Counted from the stretch's first letter, positions 18,488 to 27,897 are shown. The stretch is 64,000 bases of DNA from Cellvibrionaceae bacterium (GCA_021151825.1 JAGKWQ010000001.1:310001-374000), one strand, 5' to 3'. The notes: generated by a model from the sequence alone, not told the origin. Numbers and translations are program-made.

Positions 18488-18522
18488 CAATTAACAATTA
18501 ACAATTAACAATTAACAATTAA
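18488..18522 (+). repeat. Tandem heptanucleotide array CAATTAA x5
   Basis: Five exact copies of CAATTAA. The last unit overlaps the stop codon (18519-18521) of the minus-strand outer-membrane protein gene. The motif differs from the other array but has the same 7-base period. Confidence 0.9.
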
Positions 18523-19100
18523 AAAGTAAATTGCAAATTTACGTTCGCATAGTCAACATCCATATTAATTGAGCTGGTTTGCAATACATCAATTTCATCG
18601 CGTGAAATTTCAAAATTAAAACGCTCATATTCCAATCTTAAATCCAGATGCTCGGCCAAACGGAACTTGGCACCAACGCCCCAAAAGGTTTCGTCTCCAT
18701 CATAGTCATCATTCAACACAAATGTTTCTGTGTCGATGTTAGCATCTGCATCCCACCATAATTGACCGCCTTTGGCATACACAGAAAAGCCTTCAGTCAC
18801 TGGCAATTCAAGAATCAGATCCAACGCTTTACCTTTTACATCAAAATTTAATGCACCGTTACTCGCATCATCAAAATCAATGTATTGAGCTTCCAAACCG
18901 ATGTACTCATTAAACTTCACCACCGCAAAAACTTTTTTTGCTGCTTCGTTTTCATCGAAGTCTTCATCTTTTAATTTTGTTACACCGTAGCCTGCACCAA
19001 TTGAGAACTCAGGATTCAATCTCCAGTTATCATCTGACTGGGCTAAAACGGCGGAAGAAAATAAACCTGCGCATAAAACTAACATTGTTTTTTTGATCAT
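18519..19100 (-). CDS. Small outer-membrane beta-barrel protein (OmpA/OmpW-like fold)
   Basis: 193 residues from the ATG at 19100, preceded by GGAG; the frame runs further upstream but without a better start. Signal peptide MIKKTMLVLCAGLFSSAVLAQ with AXA-like cleavage (VLA). The mature part alternates polar and hydrophobic residues (FSIGAGYGVTKL, VFAVVKFNEYIGLEAQYIDF, LDLRLEYERFNFEI) and ends in NLQFTF, with a C-terminal Phe as in outer-membrane barrels. About eight strands are plausible. Function unknown; a porin-like, adhesion or stress role is possible. A terminator-like hairpin lies downstream. Confidence 0.78.
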   Translation of the reverse strand: MIKKTMLVLCAGLFSSAVLAQSDDNWRLNPEFSIGAGYGVTKLKDEDFDENEAAKKVFAVVKFNEYIGLEAQYIDFDDASNGALNFDVKGKALDLILELPVTEGFSVYAKGGQLWWDADANIDTETFVLNDDYDGDETFWGVGAKFRLAEHLDLRLEYERFNFEISRDEIDVLQTSSINMDVDYANVNLQFTF

Positions 19101-19400
19101 GATTTTTCTCCATTTTGAATGTACGACATGATCTACAACGCAAATGCTGTACCAATCACAAACAGAAATTGAAAATGACGATTTAACTGCTAAAACGGCA
19201 GATTTTTCACCCAAATAACGTGATTTATTACAAGGAAAAAATACAGAAAGGAGAAATATGCAGGAAATTCCGGTAATTATTACAAATCAAAGAAGTCTAA
19301 TCAGAATATAAATTTGTAGTCGCTAAATACAATTATTGTTCGTTTACTGCTGCCCTCACCCTCCCTGGCAAGGCGTTTAATATCAGCGAGATGCAATGTA
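19101..19400 (-). other. Gap between ybiT and the outer-membrane protein gene
   Basis: Three hundred bases holding the upstream region of the minus-strand outer-membrane gene (SD at about 19105-19111). I see no further gene. A minus-strand frame at 19301-19531 overlaps the ybiT end and is not supported. Confidence 0.5.
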
Positions 19401-20990
19401 TTAGAGGGTAAAAATTCCCTGGCTACGCAGATAGTCTTCGTAGTTGCCGTGGAAATCGATAAGACCGGTTGGCTGCATATCAATAATGCGTGTTGCCAAC
19501 GAGGATACAAATTCGCGGTCATGGCTGACAAAAATCAGGGTGCCGGGATAGTTTTCCAATGCCAGGTTTAGCGCTTCGATAGATTCCATATCCAAATGGT
19601 TAGTCGGCTCATCCATTAACAATACATTGGGATTTACCAGGCTGAGCTTGCCGAATAACATGCGGCCTTTTTCACCTCCCGATAAAACCTTGATGTTTTT
19701 CTTCACTTCATCGTTGGAAAACAGCATGCGGCCCAGTGCACCGCGCACCAATTGCTCATCGCCCTTGGTCCATTGTTTCATCCAGTCAAACAGGTTGCTG
19801 TCATCAGCGAAATCGGCAGCGTGGTCTTGCGCGAAATAGCCAATCTCGGCTTGTTCAGCCCATTTCACCGTACCACTGTCCGGTTGCAAATCGCCATATA
19901 AACAACGCAGCAATGTCGTTTTACCCGCGCCGTTAGGGCCGATAATGGCGATGCGCTCGCCCGCTTCAACCTGCAGACTTAAATCAACGAGTAACGGGCG
20001 ATCGTAACCTTTGTTTACTTGTTCAAGGGTAACGGCTTGGCGATGCAGCTTTTTGTTTTGCGTGAACTTGATGTACGGGCTAACGCGGCTGGATGGCTTG
20101 ATATCATCCAACTGGATTTTTTCAATTTGACGCGCACGCGAGGTTGCCTGTTTGGCCTTGGAGGCGTTGGCCGAGAAACGGCTTACGAAGGTTTGCAACT
20201 CGGCAATTTGCGCTTTTTTCTTGGCGTTTTCATTTAACAGTTTTTCGCGCGCTTGCGTGGACGCCATCATGTAATCATCGTAATTACCGGGGTAAACGCG
20301 CAGCTCGCCGTAATCCAGGTCTGCCATGTGAGTGCAAACAGAATTCAGGAAGTGACGGTCATGCGAAATAATAATGATGGTGCTGTTGCGCTCCACCAGG
20401 ATATTTTCCAGCCAGCGAATGGTATTGATATCCAGGTTGTTGGTAGGCTCGTCCAACAGTAATACTTCCGGATCAGAAAACAGCGCCTGCGCCAACAGCA
20501 CGCGCAACTTCCAGCCCGGCGCCACCGCGCTCATGGGGCCAAAATGTTGGTCGATTGGGATATCCAGCCCCAACAATAATTCACCCGCGCGCGATTCAGC
20601 GGTATAACCATCCATTTCCGCAAACGCAACCTCCAGTTCCGCCACACGCATGCCGTCGTCTTCGCTCATGTCTGGCAGGGCGTAAATACGGTCGCGCTCG
20701 GCTTTGATCGCCCAGAGCTCGGTATGCCCCATGATGACGGTATCCACTACCGAATAGTCTTCGTAGGCGAATTGGTCCTGCTTCAACTTACCCAAACGGG
20801 TGTTGGGCTCCAGCATTACCTGGCCTGCAGAGGGATCAAGATCGCCTCCGAGAATCTTCATGAACGTAGATTTACCGCAACCATTGGCGCCGATCAGGCC
20901 ATAGCGGTTGCCGTTATTGAATTTGACGGAGACATTTTCAAAGAGGGGCTTTGCACCAAATTGCATGGTGATATTGGCGGTGGAAATCAC
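19401..20990 (-). CDS. ybiT: ABC-F family ATPase YbiT
   Basis: 529 residues, matching E. coli YbiT (530) closely by eye: QFGAKPLFENVSVKF, Walker A GANGCGKST, LLLDEPTNNLDINTIRWLE, and the second ATP site GPNGAGKTT with LSGGEKGRMLFGKL and LMDEPTNHLDMESIEALN. Two ABC domains are joined by a charged coiled linker (ANASKAKQATSRARQIEKI), with no membrane segments. ABC-F proteins act on the ribosome E site to rescue or tune translation; YbiT's exact role is not settled. It is a single gene followed by 300 bases. Confidence 0.95.
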   Translation of the reverse strand: MISTANITMQFGAKPLFENVSVKFNNGNRYGLIGANGCGKSTFMKILGGDLDPSAGQVMLEPNTRLGKLKQDQFAYEDYSVVDTVIMGHTELWAIKAERDRIYALPDMSEDDGMRVAELEVAFAEMDGYTAESRAGELLLGLDIPIDQHFGPMSAVAPGWKLRVLLAQALFSDPEVLLLDEPTNNLDINTIRWLENILVERNSTIIIISHDRHFLNSVCTHMADLDYGELRVYPGNYDDYMMASTQAREKLLNENAKKKAQIAELQTFVSRFSANASKAKQATSRARQIEKIQLDDIKPSSRVSPYIKFTQNKKLHRQAVTLEQVNKGYDRPLLVDLSLQVEAGERIAIIGPNGAGKTTLLRCLYGDLQPDSGTVKWAEQAEIGYFAQDHAADFADDSNLFDWMKQWTKGDEQLVRGALGRMLFSNDEVKKNIKVLSGGEKGRMLFGKLSLVNPNVLLMDEPTNHLDMESIEALNLALENYPGTLIFVSHDREFVSSLATRIIDMQPTGLIDFHGNYEDYLRSQGIFTL

Positions 20991-21100
20991 GGATATATTC
21001 TCTGGAAGCTACGACTAATAAAGGGAAAACACGGTTAACGCATTTGAAAGGCGCGCATTTTAGCCTAGTTGGGGGCCAGGCAGGGATTTTTATTGGCTAT

Positions 21101-21129
21101 AAAAAAGCCCGCATTGTGCGGGCTTTTTT
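21101..21129 (-). terminator. Terminator of the first PstS-like gene
   Basis: AAAAAAGCCCGCA (21101-21113), a 3-base loop, TGCGGGCTTTTTT (21117-21129). It lies 20 bases after the minus-strand stop at 21149. The flanking A/T runs make it potentially bidirectional. Confidence 0.85.
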
Positions 21130-21148
21130 TGACAGAACGATTACCGGC

Positions 21149-21574
21149 TTACGGTAATTTGAATACCACTTTTACACTGGCATCCACCGCACTGGAATCG
21201 ACATAGCCGATCGCATTCGGATTAGCAGCAACCTGGGCTTTTACCGCCGCATCGTTGCCAATATCCTTAGGTGGCGTGCCTTTTCCCGTAAACACAAGTT
21301 GTGACCAATAAGCTTTGTATTGGCTTGCATTTTTCTTGCAAACCGCTTCATTGAACTTATCGCGCGTTGCAGAACCTTCATTCTGGTTCACTGGCACTGC
21401 CTGGCCACCACCGGGAAAGCTTTTGCTTTTGCCAAGGAAAATACGCGAAATATCATCTTCCGTCAGCGAGTTGAAACCGGCAGATGGATGAACAATCACC
21501 GCAACTTCTGCCAGGGCGAAACAGGAAAAACTTAAAGCCACAGCTGCAGCTAATGATTTAATAACCGTCTTCAT
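21149..21574 (-). CDS. Short PstS-like phosphate-binding protein, copy 1
   Basis: 141 residues with a signal peptide (MKTVIKSLAAAVALSFSCFALA). The mature part (about 118 residues) resembles only one lobe of PstS-type binding proteins, which are usually over 300 residues: VIVHPSAGFNSLTEDDISRIFLGK, VPVNQNEGSATRDKF, YWSQLVFTGKGTPP and IGYVDSSAVD. Nearly identical to the protein encoded at 24242-24667. It lies 12 bases after a porin-like gene, suggesting co-transcription. A periplasmic role with the porin and the downstream chemoreceptor is possible; the ligand is inferred only from the family name. Confidence 0.82.
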   Translation of the reverse strand: MKTVIKSLAAAVALSFSCFALAEVAVIVHPSAGFNSLTEDDISRIFLGKSKSFPGGGQAVPVNQNEGSATRDKFNEAVCKKNASQYKAYWSQLVFTGKGTPPKDIGNDAAVKAQVAANPNAIGYVDSSAVDASVKVVFKLP

Positions 21575-21586
21575 TTATGCAGCTCC

Positions 21587-22750
21587 TTAAAATACGGCTT
21601 GTAAGGCAACGGAATACACTTTCTGTTCACCTTTTGCATCATCAACATCGTCAAACTGGAACTTGAGCGCAGTGCCTGAAGCCACATCCCAGCGAGTACC
21701 AAAACTGATTACTTCACGGTCCACATCACGCGCAGCAGCAGCGGCGTTCAGACCATTGATCAGTGGATCAGTCTGAGGTGATGAAGGGATTCCAGCGGCC
21801 AATCCTTCAACAATTTCATCGTCCGCTTTGGAGCCAGTCACATGAAACAGGAAGTCGCCCAGGCGCACACCAACCATGACGTAGTCACGGATGTTTTTGG
21901 CCAATAAGGTGTCCTTCACTTCGAACTCTACGTGTTCAGCAGCGGCGACAAACATACCGGTATCAATATTGAGGCCGATTTGCCCAAAGGTCGCTTTGTC
22001 TTCATCGATAGTGATATCCGTCACTTTGGATGCAAATGGGCTGGCTTGCAGGCCAGCAACCAGCATTGCCAAATCTGTGCTGAAAATATCCACGGTCAAA
22101 TCAGCTTGGTGATACGCCGCACGGAAGTTCCACCAATCTTTGCCGAAAGTTGCCGCAACACCCATTTGGTTACGCAAGCTGGCAAAACCTTCAGTGCCGT
22201 CTTCAAACGCGAAGTCGGAGTCAAAACTACCGAAGTACGCCTGGAAGCTGGTATCAAAACTGCCCAACGCCGCAGTCACGTAATAGTCGATACCGTCCAC
22301 GTTGTTAAATGGCAGGTAATAAACTTCGTTGGGAGCACTGATCCAGGGGTAGGAATAACCTACGTCGAGGTAATCCGAATACATGTACAAGGGTGTACGC
22401 AAACGCCCCGCACGAACTTTACCGTTGTCCGTCGCTTGCCAGGTGAGGTATGCCCACTCGGCAGTCACTTCGTAATCTTTTTCACTGCGCGCGATTAACT
22501 GCGCGGTTGCACTGATCTTCTCACTCACCTGGCCGGTAACCTGCAAACCCAACAGGTTGCGATCAAAAGTCAGATCCTCCTCGCTGTAGCCGTCATAAGA
22601 CACACTGGTCTCATCATCGACCATACCGCCGCCTACGGATAAAAATCCGGAGACGTTCACATCCGCCGCCAACGCCCAGGGCGTCAACATCATGCTCGCA
22701 ACAACCAGAGCAAGGCTGTGCTTTTTGTGTGTGTTTTTGATTAACATCAT
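21587..22750 (-). CDS. Porin-like outer-membrane protein, copy 1
   Basis: 387 residues. A signal peptide (LALVVASMMLTPWALA) is followed by a barrel-like pattern: VNVSGFLSVGGGMVDDE, LTFDRNLLGLQVTGQVSEK, AEWAYLTWQA, VRAGRLRTPLYMYSDYLDVGYSYPW and the terminal VALQAVF. The RTPLYMYSDYLDVGY block matches the OprO/P-related and DUF3138-like porins found beside small PstS-like genes. It is strongly similar to the copy at 24683-25906. Probably transports phosphate-like or other anions, but no selectivity residues can be read. Confidence 0.8.
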   Translation of the reverse strand: MMLIKNTHKKHSLALVVASMMLTPWALAADVNVSGFLSVGGGMVDDETSVSYDGYSEEDLTFDRNLLGLQVTGQVSEKISATAQLIARSEKDYEVTAEWAYLTWQATDNGKVRAGRLRTPLYMYSDYLDVGYSYPWISAPNEVYYLPFNNVDGIDYYVTAALGSFDTSFQAYFGSFDSDFAFEDGTEGFASLRNQMGVAATFGKDWWNFRAAYHQADLTVDIFSTDLAMLVAGLQASPFASKVTDITIDEDKATFGQIGLNIDTGMFVAAAEHVEFEVKDTLLAKNIRDYVMVGVRLGDFLFHVTGSKADDEIVEGLAAGIPSSPQTDPLINGLNAAAAARDVDREVISFGTRWDVASGTALKFQFDDVDDAKGEQKVYSVALQAVF

Positions 22751-22954
22751 CGAATAGCTTCTCCTAAAGTTAGCTATGCTTTTTTGGTTTAAACACTCAT
22801 CCAGCCGGCGAAAAAATAGAGGCTCTCCCTCTTGAAGATAATCTGTTGCCGGCTGGCATCCGGTGCACGGGTTGTTTTCTTATTGAAACATTCACCGCAC
22901 ACCTGGAATTTTTTGCGTTGCTAATTCGCGAAGGAAAAAGCAGCGCTTCATTTA

Positions 22955-23908
22955 TTAATGCTTTGCAGCGCGATGCATTTCATCCAAGAGTTTTTGTGCT
23001 TTTGCATTGCCCTGGGCGACAGCTTTGCTCACCCAATCTTCTGCGAGTGCGGGATTTTTAATGGCACCTTTGCCGGAGAAATACATATAGCCAACGATTA
23101 ATTGCGCTTCGTCATAACCTTGTTGTGCGGATTTTAAATACCAGTCGAATGCGGCTTTTGGACTTTTGGGAACGCCCATTCCCTGATCGAACATATACCC
23201 CAGCATGTATTGGGCATTGCGATTATTGGCTTGCGCCGCTTGCTCGAACAGTGCAAATGCGCGCGGATAATCCTGCGCAATGGATTGCCCGTCCATATAC
23301 AAATACGCGAGGGTGTATTGCGCCTCGATCTGACCGGCAGCAGCAGCCTGCTGATACCACGTCAGCGCCTGCTCCACATTTTTTTCAACGGCATCCCCCT
23401 GGTACAACAAATTAGCGACTTGATACTGTGCCTGTGCGTTACCGAGAATGGCTGCCTGTTCAAACCAACGCTTCGCTTCCGCCGGATTTTTTTCAACTTT
23501 TTCCCCGGCAAAATACAATTGCGCCAATTCCATTTGAGCTGACTCGTCGCCCTGTCCTGCGGCTTTTGTGAGGGATTTAATCGCCTCTTTGACATCAGCA
23601 ATTACACCATCGCCCGCCAAATACATTTTGCCTATTTCACGATGGGCCGGCGCATAACCCTGGCTAGCGGCTTTTTTAAACCAACCCAATGCACGATCCA
23701 CATCCTGAGGCATAGCGAAACCGTTTTTTTGCATGATCCCCAGGTAATAACGCGCCTCGGCATTACCTATCGCTGCCAGCGGTTTGAATTCCGCCAGTGC
23801 CTGATCGTACTTTTGTTTGTCGAAGGCTTTAATGCCGTCATTCAAGGTTGCAAAAACAGAGGAGCTGAGAAGCAGACAGCCAAGTGCGAGAAACCATTTC
23901 ATTGCCAT
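22955..23908 (-). CDS. Sel1-like repeat protein, exported
   Basis: 317 residues from the ATG at 23908; M48 of the longer frame (23902) is also possible, and a still longer frame upstream to 24043 lacks a credible start. Signal peptide MKWFLALGCLLLSSSVFA. Then about seven Sel1/TPR-like repeats of 36 residues, for example ARYYLGIMQKNGFAMPQDVDRALGWFKKAA and AQYMLGYMFDQGMGVPKSP. Such repeats mediate protein contacts in the periplasm. It lies between the two porin/PstS-like pairs on the same strand; whether it belongs to their system is inference. Confidence 0.85.
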   Translation of the reverse strand: MAMKWFLALGCLLLSSSVFATLNDGIKAFDKQKYDQALAEFKPLAAIGNAEARYYLGIMQKNGFAMPQDVDRALGWFKKAASQGYAPAHREIGKMYLAGDGVIADVKEAIKSLTKAAGQGDESAQMELAQLYFAGEKVEKNPAEAKRWFEQAAILGNAQAQYQVANLLYQGDAVEKNVEQALTWYQQAAAAGQIEAQYTLAYLYMDGQSIAQDYPRAFALFEQAAQANNRNAQYMLGYMFDQGMGVPKSPKAAFDWYLKSAQQGYDEAQLIVGYMYFSGKGAIKNPALAEDWVSKAVAQGNAKAQKLLDEMHRAAKH

Positions 23909-24198
23909 AAATCCATAAAATCCAAGATAGAACCAATAGTGCAAATACGTGTGAGAGCTTAAGGAAAGGAATTGCGCCACTAAAGGCGAAGGGAATAACC
24001 ATTGCAGAACACCCTGAACTGCGCGGAGAGTGTAGACCCGCACAATTTCAGATATCAGACACTATTCACAACTCCGGCGTCTCACAGCACTGGGTTGGAA
24101 TAAGTCATACTTATTCATCAATCATGCCATTGCTGTCAAATTTTCGCTAATTTAGATGCCAGAAACGTGGACCAACACACAATTTATGAAAATACCAC

Positions 24199-24232
24199 CA
24201 CTGCAGGGCCTCCTCTCACAGCCCCTGCAGTG
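24199..24232 (-). terminator. Terminator-like hairpin after the second PstS-like gene
   Basis: CACTGCAGGG (24199-24208) pairs with CCCTGCAGTG (24223-24232). It lies 9 bases past the minus-strand stop and is followed on that strand by GGTATTTTC, so the T tract is short. Confidence 0.6.
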
Positions 24233-24241
24233 CCCTAATAT

Positions 24242-24667
24242 CTAAGGAACTTTAAACACAACCTTTACCGAAGCATCAACTGCACTACTGTCGATATAGC
24301 CAATCATGTTCGGGTTTGCCGCAATCAATGCCTTTACCGCCGCGTCATCCCCACCATCTTTGGGAGGAGTTCCCTTGCCGGTAAAAACGAGTTGTGACCA
24401 ATAGGCTTTATATTGGCTGGCATTCTTTTTACACACGGCTTCGTTAAATTTATCGCGCGCCGCAGAACCTTCATTCTGGTTAATAGGCACGGCCTGGGCA
24501 CCACCGGGAAAGCTTTTGGCTTTGCCCAGAAACAGCCGTGATATGTCATCCTCAGTGAGCGACGACGCACTCAATGTCGGATGTACGATGACTGCAATTT
24601 CAGCCAGAGCCACATTGGTTGCAACGAGTAGAAAAATCATCGCGAGAGAATTGAGCAATTTTTTCAT
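24242..24667 (-). CDS. Short PstS-like phosphate-binding protein, copy 2
   Basis: 141 residues, near-identical to the protein at 21149-21574; the block TPPKDGGDDAAVKALIAANP and the VCKKNASQYKAYWSQLVFTG segment are shared with few changes. Signal peptide MKKLLNSLAMIFLLVATNVALA. As in copy 1, only a single PstS-like lobe is present. It starts 15 bases after the porin copy 2 stop. The duplicated order porin, PstS-like suggests a two-gene unit copied in tandem. Confidence 0.82.
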   Translation of the reverse strand: MKKLLNSLAMIFLLVATNVALAEIAVIVHPTLSASSLTEDDISRLFLGKAKSFPGGAQAVPINQNEGSAARDKFNEAVCKKNASQYKAYWSQLVFTGKGTPPKDGGDDAAVKALIAANPNMIGYIDSSAVDASVKVVFKVP

Positions 24668-24682
24668 GATGTCACCTCCCTC

Positions 24683-25906
24683 TTAAAACACAGTTTGAAC
24701 TGCAACGGAAAACACTTTCTGTTGCCCGCTGACAACAGAGCCATCGATACGAACGGTATCCGGGCTATCAATATCATCGATCTGGAATTTAATCGCGGTA
24801 CCGGTTGTGACATCCCAACGAGTACCGAGCGTGAGTACATCCCGTTCAACAGCTTGCGAATTGGCAATAGCTTGCAAGGTGTCAATCAGGAAATTAGTAC
24901 TGCCCACAACGGGTAACGGTTGGCCTGCAGGAATTCCCGCTTCCGGATGGGTTGCTTCATCTTTCGCTTTCGCGGCGGTGAAATGAATTAACCAATCACC
25001 CGCGCGCACCCCCACCATCACATATTCGCGAATGTTTTTTGACAGGATTGCATCGCCAGGATCAAATTCCACGTGTTCAGCCGCTGCAACAAAACGCCCG
25101 GTATCGATATTGATACCGACCTCCGCAAACGTAACGCCATCCTCCTCGACCAGAACGCGGTCCGCATTACTGTTAAAACCAAAGGTACGCAAGGTATTTA
25201 CAAAACCGCCCAATGTTGCTGTCTGGCTGATAGGAATACCGGAAACATCAATCGTTAAATCTGCTTGATGGTACGCCGCGCGCAATGTCCACCAATCTTT
25301 ACCCAGGGTGCCAGACAAACCAATCTGGTTACGTGTTTCGGCATCGGTAGCAGCCCCACCTAAAACAAGGTCATCATTGAAGCTACCAAAATACGCTTGC
25401 AAACTGGTATCAAAAATACCGAGCGTACCCGTTAAGTAAACATCCACACCATCCACATTATTGAACGGCAAGTAATAGACTTCCTGTGGTGGAGTAATCC
25501 ACGCATAGGAATAGCCCACGTCGAGAAAATCGGAATACATGTAGAACGGAGTACGCAAACGGCCAGCGCGTACTTTAACGAAATCATTCGCTTGCCAGCT
25601 GAGATAGGCCCATTCCGCATCGACTTGATAATCATTGTTGCTGCGCGCAATTAATTGTGCAGTTGCTGTCACTTTTTCGCTAACTTGCCCGGACACTTGT
25701 AGCCCCAACAAATTGCGATCAAAAGTTAAATCGTCCTCGTCATATCCACCGTAAGCAACCGCATCTTCATCATCGAGCATACCGCCACCGACCGATAAAA
25801 ATCCGGAAAAGTTAACATCACTGGCATTGGAAAAAGGTGCCACCATTACGAGCGCAATTGCACAGGCCAGATGATTTTTTTTACGATTCGAACTGATTTT
25901 TTTCAT
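24683..25906 (-). CDS. Porin-like outer-membrane protein, copy 2
   Basis: 407 residues from the ATG at 25906 (MKKISSNRKKN), with GAGGAG about 10 bases upstream; the frame continues to 25945 without a better start. It has a signal-like stretch (IALVMVAPFSNA), VNFSGFLSVGGGMLDDED and the shared RTPFYMYSDFLDVGYSYAW block. It has about 20 more residues than copy 1, in the second half (around SGIPISQTATLGGFVNTLR). It ends with VAVQTVF, a terminal Phe as usual for barrels. The upstream gene on this strand is the chemoreceptor at 26021. Confidence 0.8.
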   Translation of the reverse strand: MKKISSNRKKNHLACAIALVMVAPFSNASDVNFSGFLSVGGGMLDDEDAVAYGGYDEDDLTFDRNLLGLQVSGQVSEKVTATAQLIARSNNDYQVDAEWAYLSWQANDFVKVRAGRLRTPFYMYSDFLDVGYSYAWITPPQEVYYLPFNNVDGVDVYLTGTLGIFDTSLQAYFGSFNDDLVLGGAATDAETRNQIGLSGTLGKDWWTLRAAYHQADLTIDVSGIPISQTATLGGFVNTLRTFGFNSNADRVLVEEDGVTFAEVGINIDTGRFVAAAEHVEFDPGDAILSKNIREYVMVGVRAGDWLIHFTAAKAKDEATHPEAGIPAGQPLPVVGSTNFLIDTLQAIANSQAVERDVLTLGTRWDVTTGTAIKFQIDDIDSPDTVRIDGSVVSGQQKVFSVAVQTVF

Positions 25907-26020
25907 TGCGTTGCCACTCCTCTTGTTGCGCACGTGCCTGTGCATGAACTCCTTGAAAAATCCCTCTTGTCCACGCGTGTGTGGGCAAGATAAAAATCTT
26001 GTACGCAGATTGATGCAAAA

Positions 26021-27631
26021 CTACACGCGAAATTGCCCCGCAATTTTGCGTAGTGCTTCGCTGATATGGCCGATATCGCGACTGATTTCGTCCAGCTCAT
26101 TGGTAGTGCTGGTGACTAGTTGGGTATTGTGGTAAATGCCGTTTACATGTTCGGAGACATGTGCAAATGTCACCGTTTGCTCCTGGGTTGCCGCCGCAAT
26201 TTTTTCATTAATACTGCTGATGGTTTCTACGTTATTCAAAATGGAATTGAGTACTTCGCCGGACGCCGCTGTTGCCTCCACACCGCGATTGGCACGCTCC
26301 ACACTGCCTTGCATTGCCGTTACGGCACTGGCAGAGACTGAACGCAATTCACTAATAACCTTGTGAATTTCTTCTGTCGCCTGGCGTGTACGCACCGCAA
26401 GACCGCGCACTTCATCCGCCACCACCGCGAAGCCACGCCCGTGCTCACCGGCGCGCGCCGCTTCGATGGCCGCATTCAATGCCAGCAAATTGGTTTGTTC
26501 GGCAACGTTTTGAATCGTGTTAAGTAATTGGCCAACGTCAGAAGAAAATTCTTCAAAACGATTAACGACATTAGCAGCACTGCGCACTTCTTCTGCCAAT
26601 GTGCTAATGGTGGCAACATTGGCAGTGAGCGTATCTTTTCCGCGTGCAGCAGCAGAGCTGGCATCCTGTGCTTGTGACGATGCATGACCCGCAAACTCTG
26701 CAATTTCATTTACCGTTTTCATCAATTCTTCAATCGATGTGCGCATCGCTGAAACTGCACGTGCCTGTTCGTTAATCCGCCCGAGATTCTGGCTGCTGGA
26801 ATTAGTGAGGCGCGAAGCCACGCGTGTTAAACCACTAACATCCTGGCTGACAGTGGCAAAAGAGCCGTGCAACTTTTCTACGAATGCATTGAAATATTTA
26901 ACGAGGTAAAGAATTTCATCGTGTCCTCGATAATCAATTCGCTTGGTTAAATCACCAGCACCGGAAGACATTTCCTTAAGTGACGAAGTGACTTCATTAA
27001 TGCTGGATGTAATTGACCGGCTGATGATTGAACTGACGATCAATAATGCGATTACCGCACACGCAGCAATCACCAGCGCAATGCGCCCGGCACTTTTTGA
27101 AGAGTCAACAGTTTCACTGATGGAGCTGGTAAATTCGGTGGTGGTTTTTTCTTTCATCGTGGATAACGATTTACGCAACGCTTTCAATTTTTCGGCGTTA
27201 GCGGCGGCTTCTACACCTACCTTTTCATAATCGACATTACCGCCAATAAAACTTTTGGCGATACGCGATGCAGTGCTGTACCAATCCTGCAATAACTCAT
27301 CTATTTTTTTGACTTCATCAGCGAGGCCAGCATTTAAACCAGAGAGTTTTTGCAAGTTTCCGCGAATTTCCTGGTAGTGCTTATCTGCATGTTCCAACGC
27401 TGATTCATCACCGGTGGTGACCGAGCTGTTAATTTGTTGCTCCATTAATAATAAGGAGCCAAGGTTTACGGTGGTCAATTCAAGTGTTGGATAAAGCTGG
27501 CGTTCAACCTGCGCCAGGCGGCCACTATTTTCGCGTTCAATCCACTGTGAATACCCCTGGCTAATGACAAAACCCAGTAATGCGATTGTCACCAGCAACA
27601 TGAGTTTTTTTGCAATCGTCAAGCGGAGCAT
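26021..27631 (-). CDS. Methyl-accepting chemotaxis protein
   Basis: 536 residues. TM1 at about 10-25 (KLMLLVTIALLGFVISQ), a periplasmic four-helix sensor of about 160 residues, TM2 at about 184-203 (RIALVIAACAVIALLIVSSII), a HAMP domain (SSLKEMSSGAGDLTKRIDYRG), and the signalling domain with the hairpin tip EAARAGEHGRGFAVVADEVRGLA. No NWETF-like C-terminal tether is visible. It sits immediately upstream of the porin/PstS-like pair on the same strand, 114 bases away, so it may sense the same ligand. The start is the first ATG of the frame. Confidence 0.92.
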   Translation of the reverse strand: MLRLTIAKKLMLLVTIALLGFVISQGYSQWIERENSGRLAQVERQLYPTLELTTVNLGSLLLMEQQINSSVTTGDESALEHADKHYQEIRGNLQKLSGLNAGLADEVKKIDELLQDWYSTASRIAKSFIGGNVDYEKVGVEAAANAEKLKALRKSLSTMKEKTTTEFTSSISETVDSSKSAGRIALVIAACAVIALLIVSSIISRSITSSINEVTSSLKEMSSGAGDLTKRIDYRGHDEILYLVKYFNAFVEKLHGSFATVSQDVSGLTRVASRLTNSSSQNLGRINEQARAVSAMRTSIEELMKTVNEIAEFAGHASSQAQDASSAAARGKDTLTANVATISTLAEEVRSAANVVNRFEEFSSDVGQLLNTIQNVAEQTNLLALNAAIEAARAGEHGRGFAVVADEVRGLAVRTRQATEEIHKVISELRSVSASAVTAMQGSVERANRGVEATAASGEVLNSILNNVETISSINEKIAAATQEQTVTFAHVSEHVNGIYHNTQLVTSTTNELDEISRDIGHISEALRKIAGQFRV

Positions 27632-27836
27632 TACCGAACCTCAAATGAACGCGATTATTCTTTTACTTCCATCAGGCGACAAAAATCATCAAGGTCGTAA
27701 AATAATCAGGGGGGAATATCTCGTTAATATTCATTTGGGTATAGCAGCCGACTATAAAATGCGCAAACGCCATAAGTGTTTTACGTAGCAGAGGGCTAAA
27801 TGAGTGTATTTCTACATCGATGGAAGTGATAAAAAG

Positions 27837-27871
27837 AAATCGCTTAATCACCAAACGTGATTAAGCGATTT
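27837..27871 (-). terminator. Terminator of the sigma-factor operon
   Basis: AAATCGCTTAATCAC (27837-27851), a 5-base loop, and its exact complement at 27857-27871. On the minus strand a T run follows, 26 bases past the stop at 27898. Confidence 0.85.
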
Positions 27872-27897
27872 TTTAGCTGGCGCGTTAACGCCACGAA

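Larger units (their letters stand above)
18132..18518 (+). other. Repeat-rich intergenic region between the SDR gene and the outer-membrane protein gene
   Basis: About 390 bases without a gene. It holds two different heptanucleotide arrays (18244-18334 and 18488-18522) and a perfect 19-base-pair hairpin between them (18355-18403). The two flanking genes converge on it. Confidence 0.85.

Noticed and set aside
21932..22498. Plus-strand frame of 188 codons opposite the porin gene
   Set aside because: Antisense of a clear porin with signal peptide and barrel pattern; no motif of its own.
22801..22856. CCAGCCGGC...GCCGGCTGG inverted repeat with a 38-base loop before the porin gene
   Set aside because: Only 9 bp with a long loop and no T tract; too weak to call a terminator or element.
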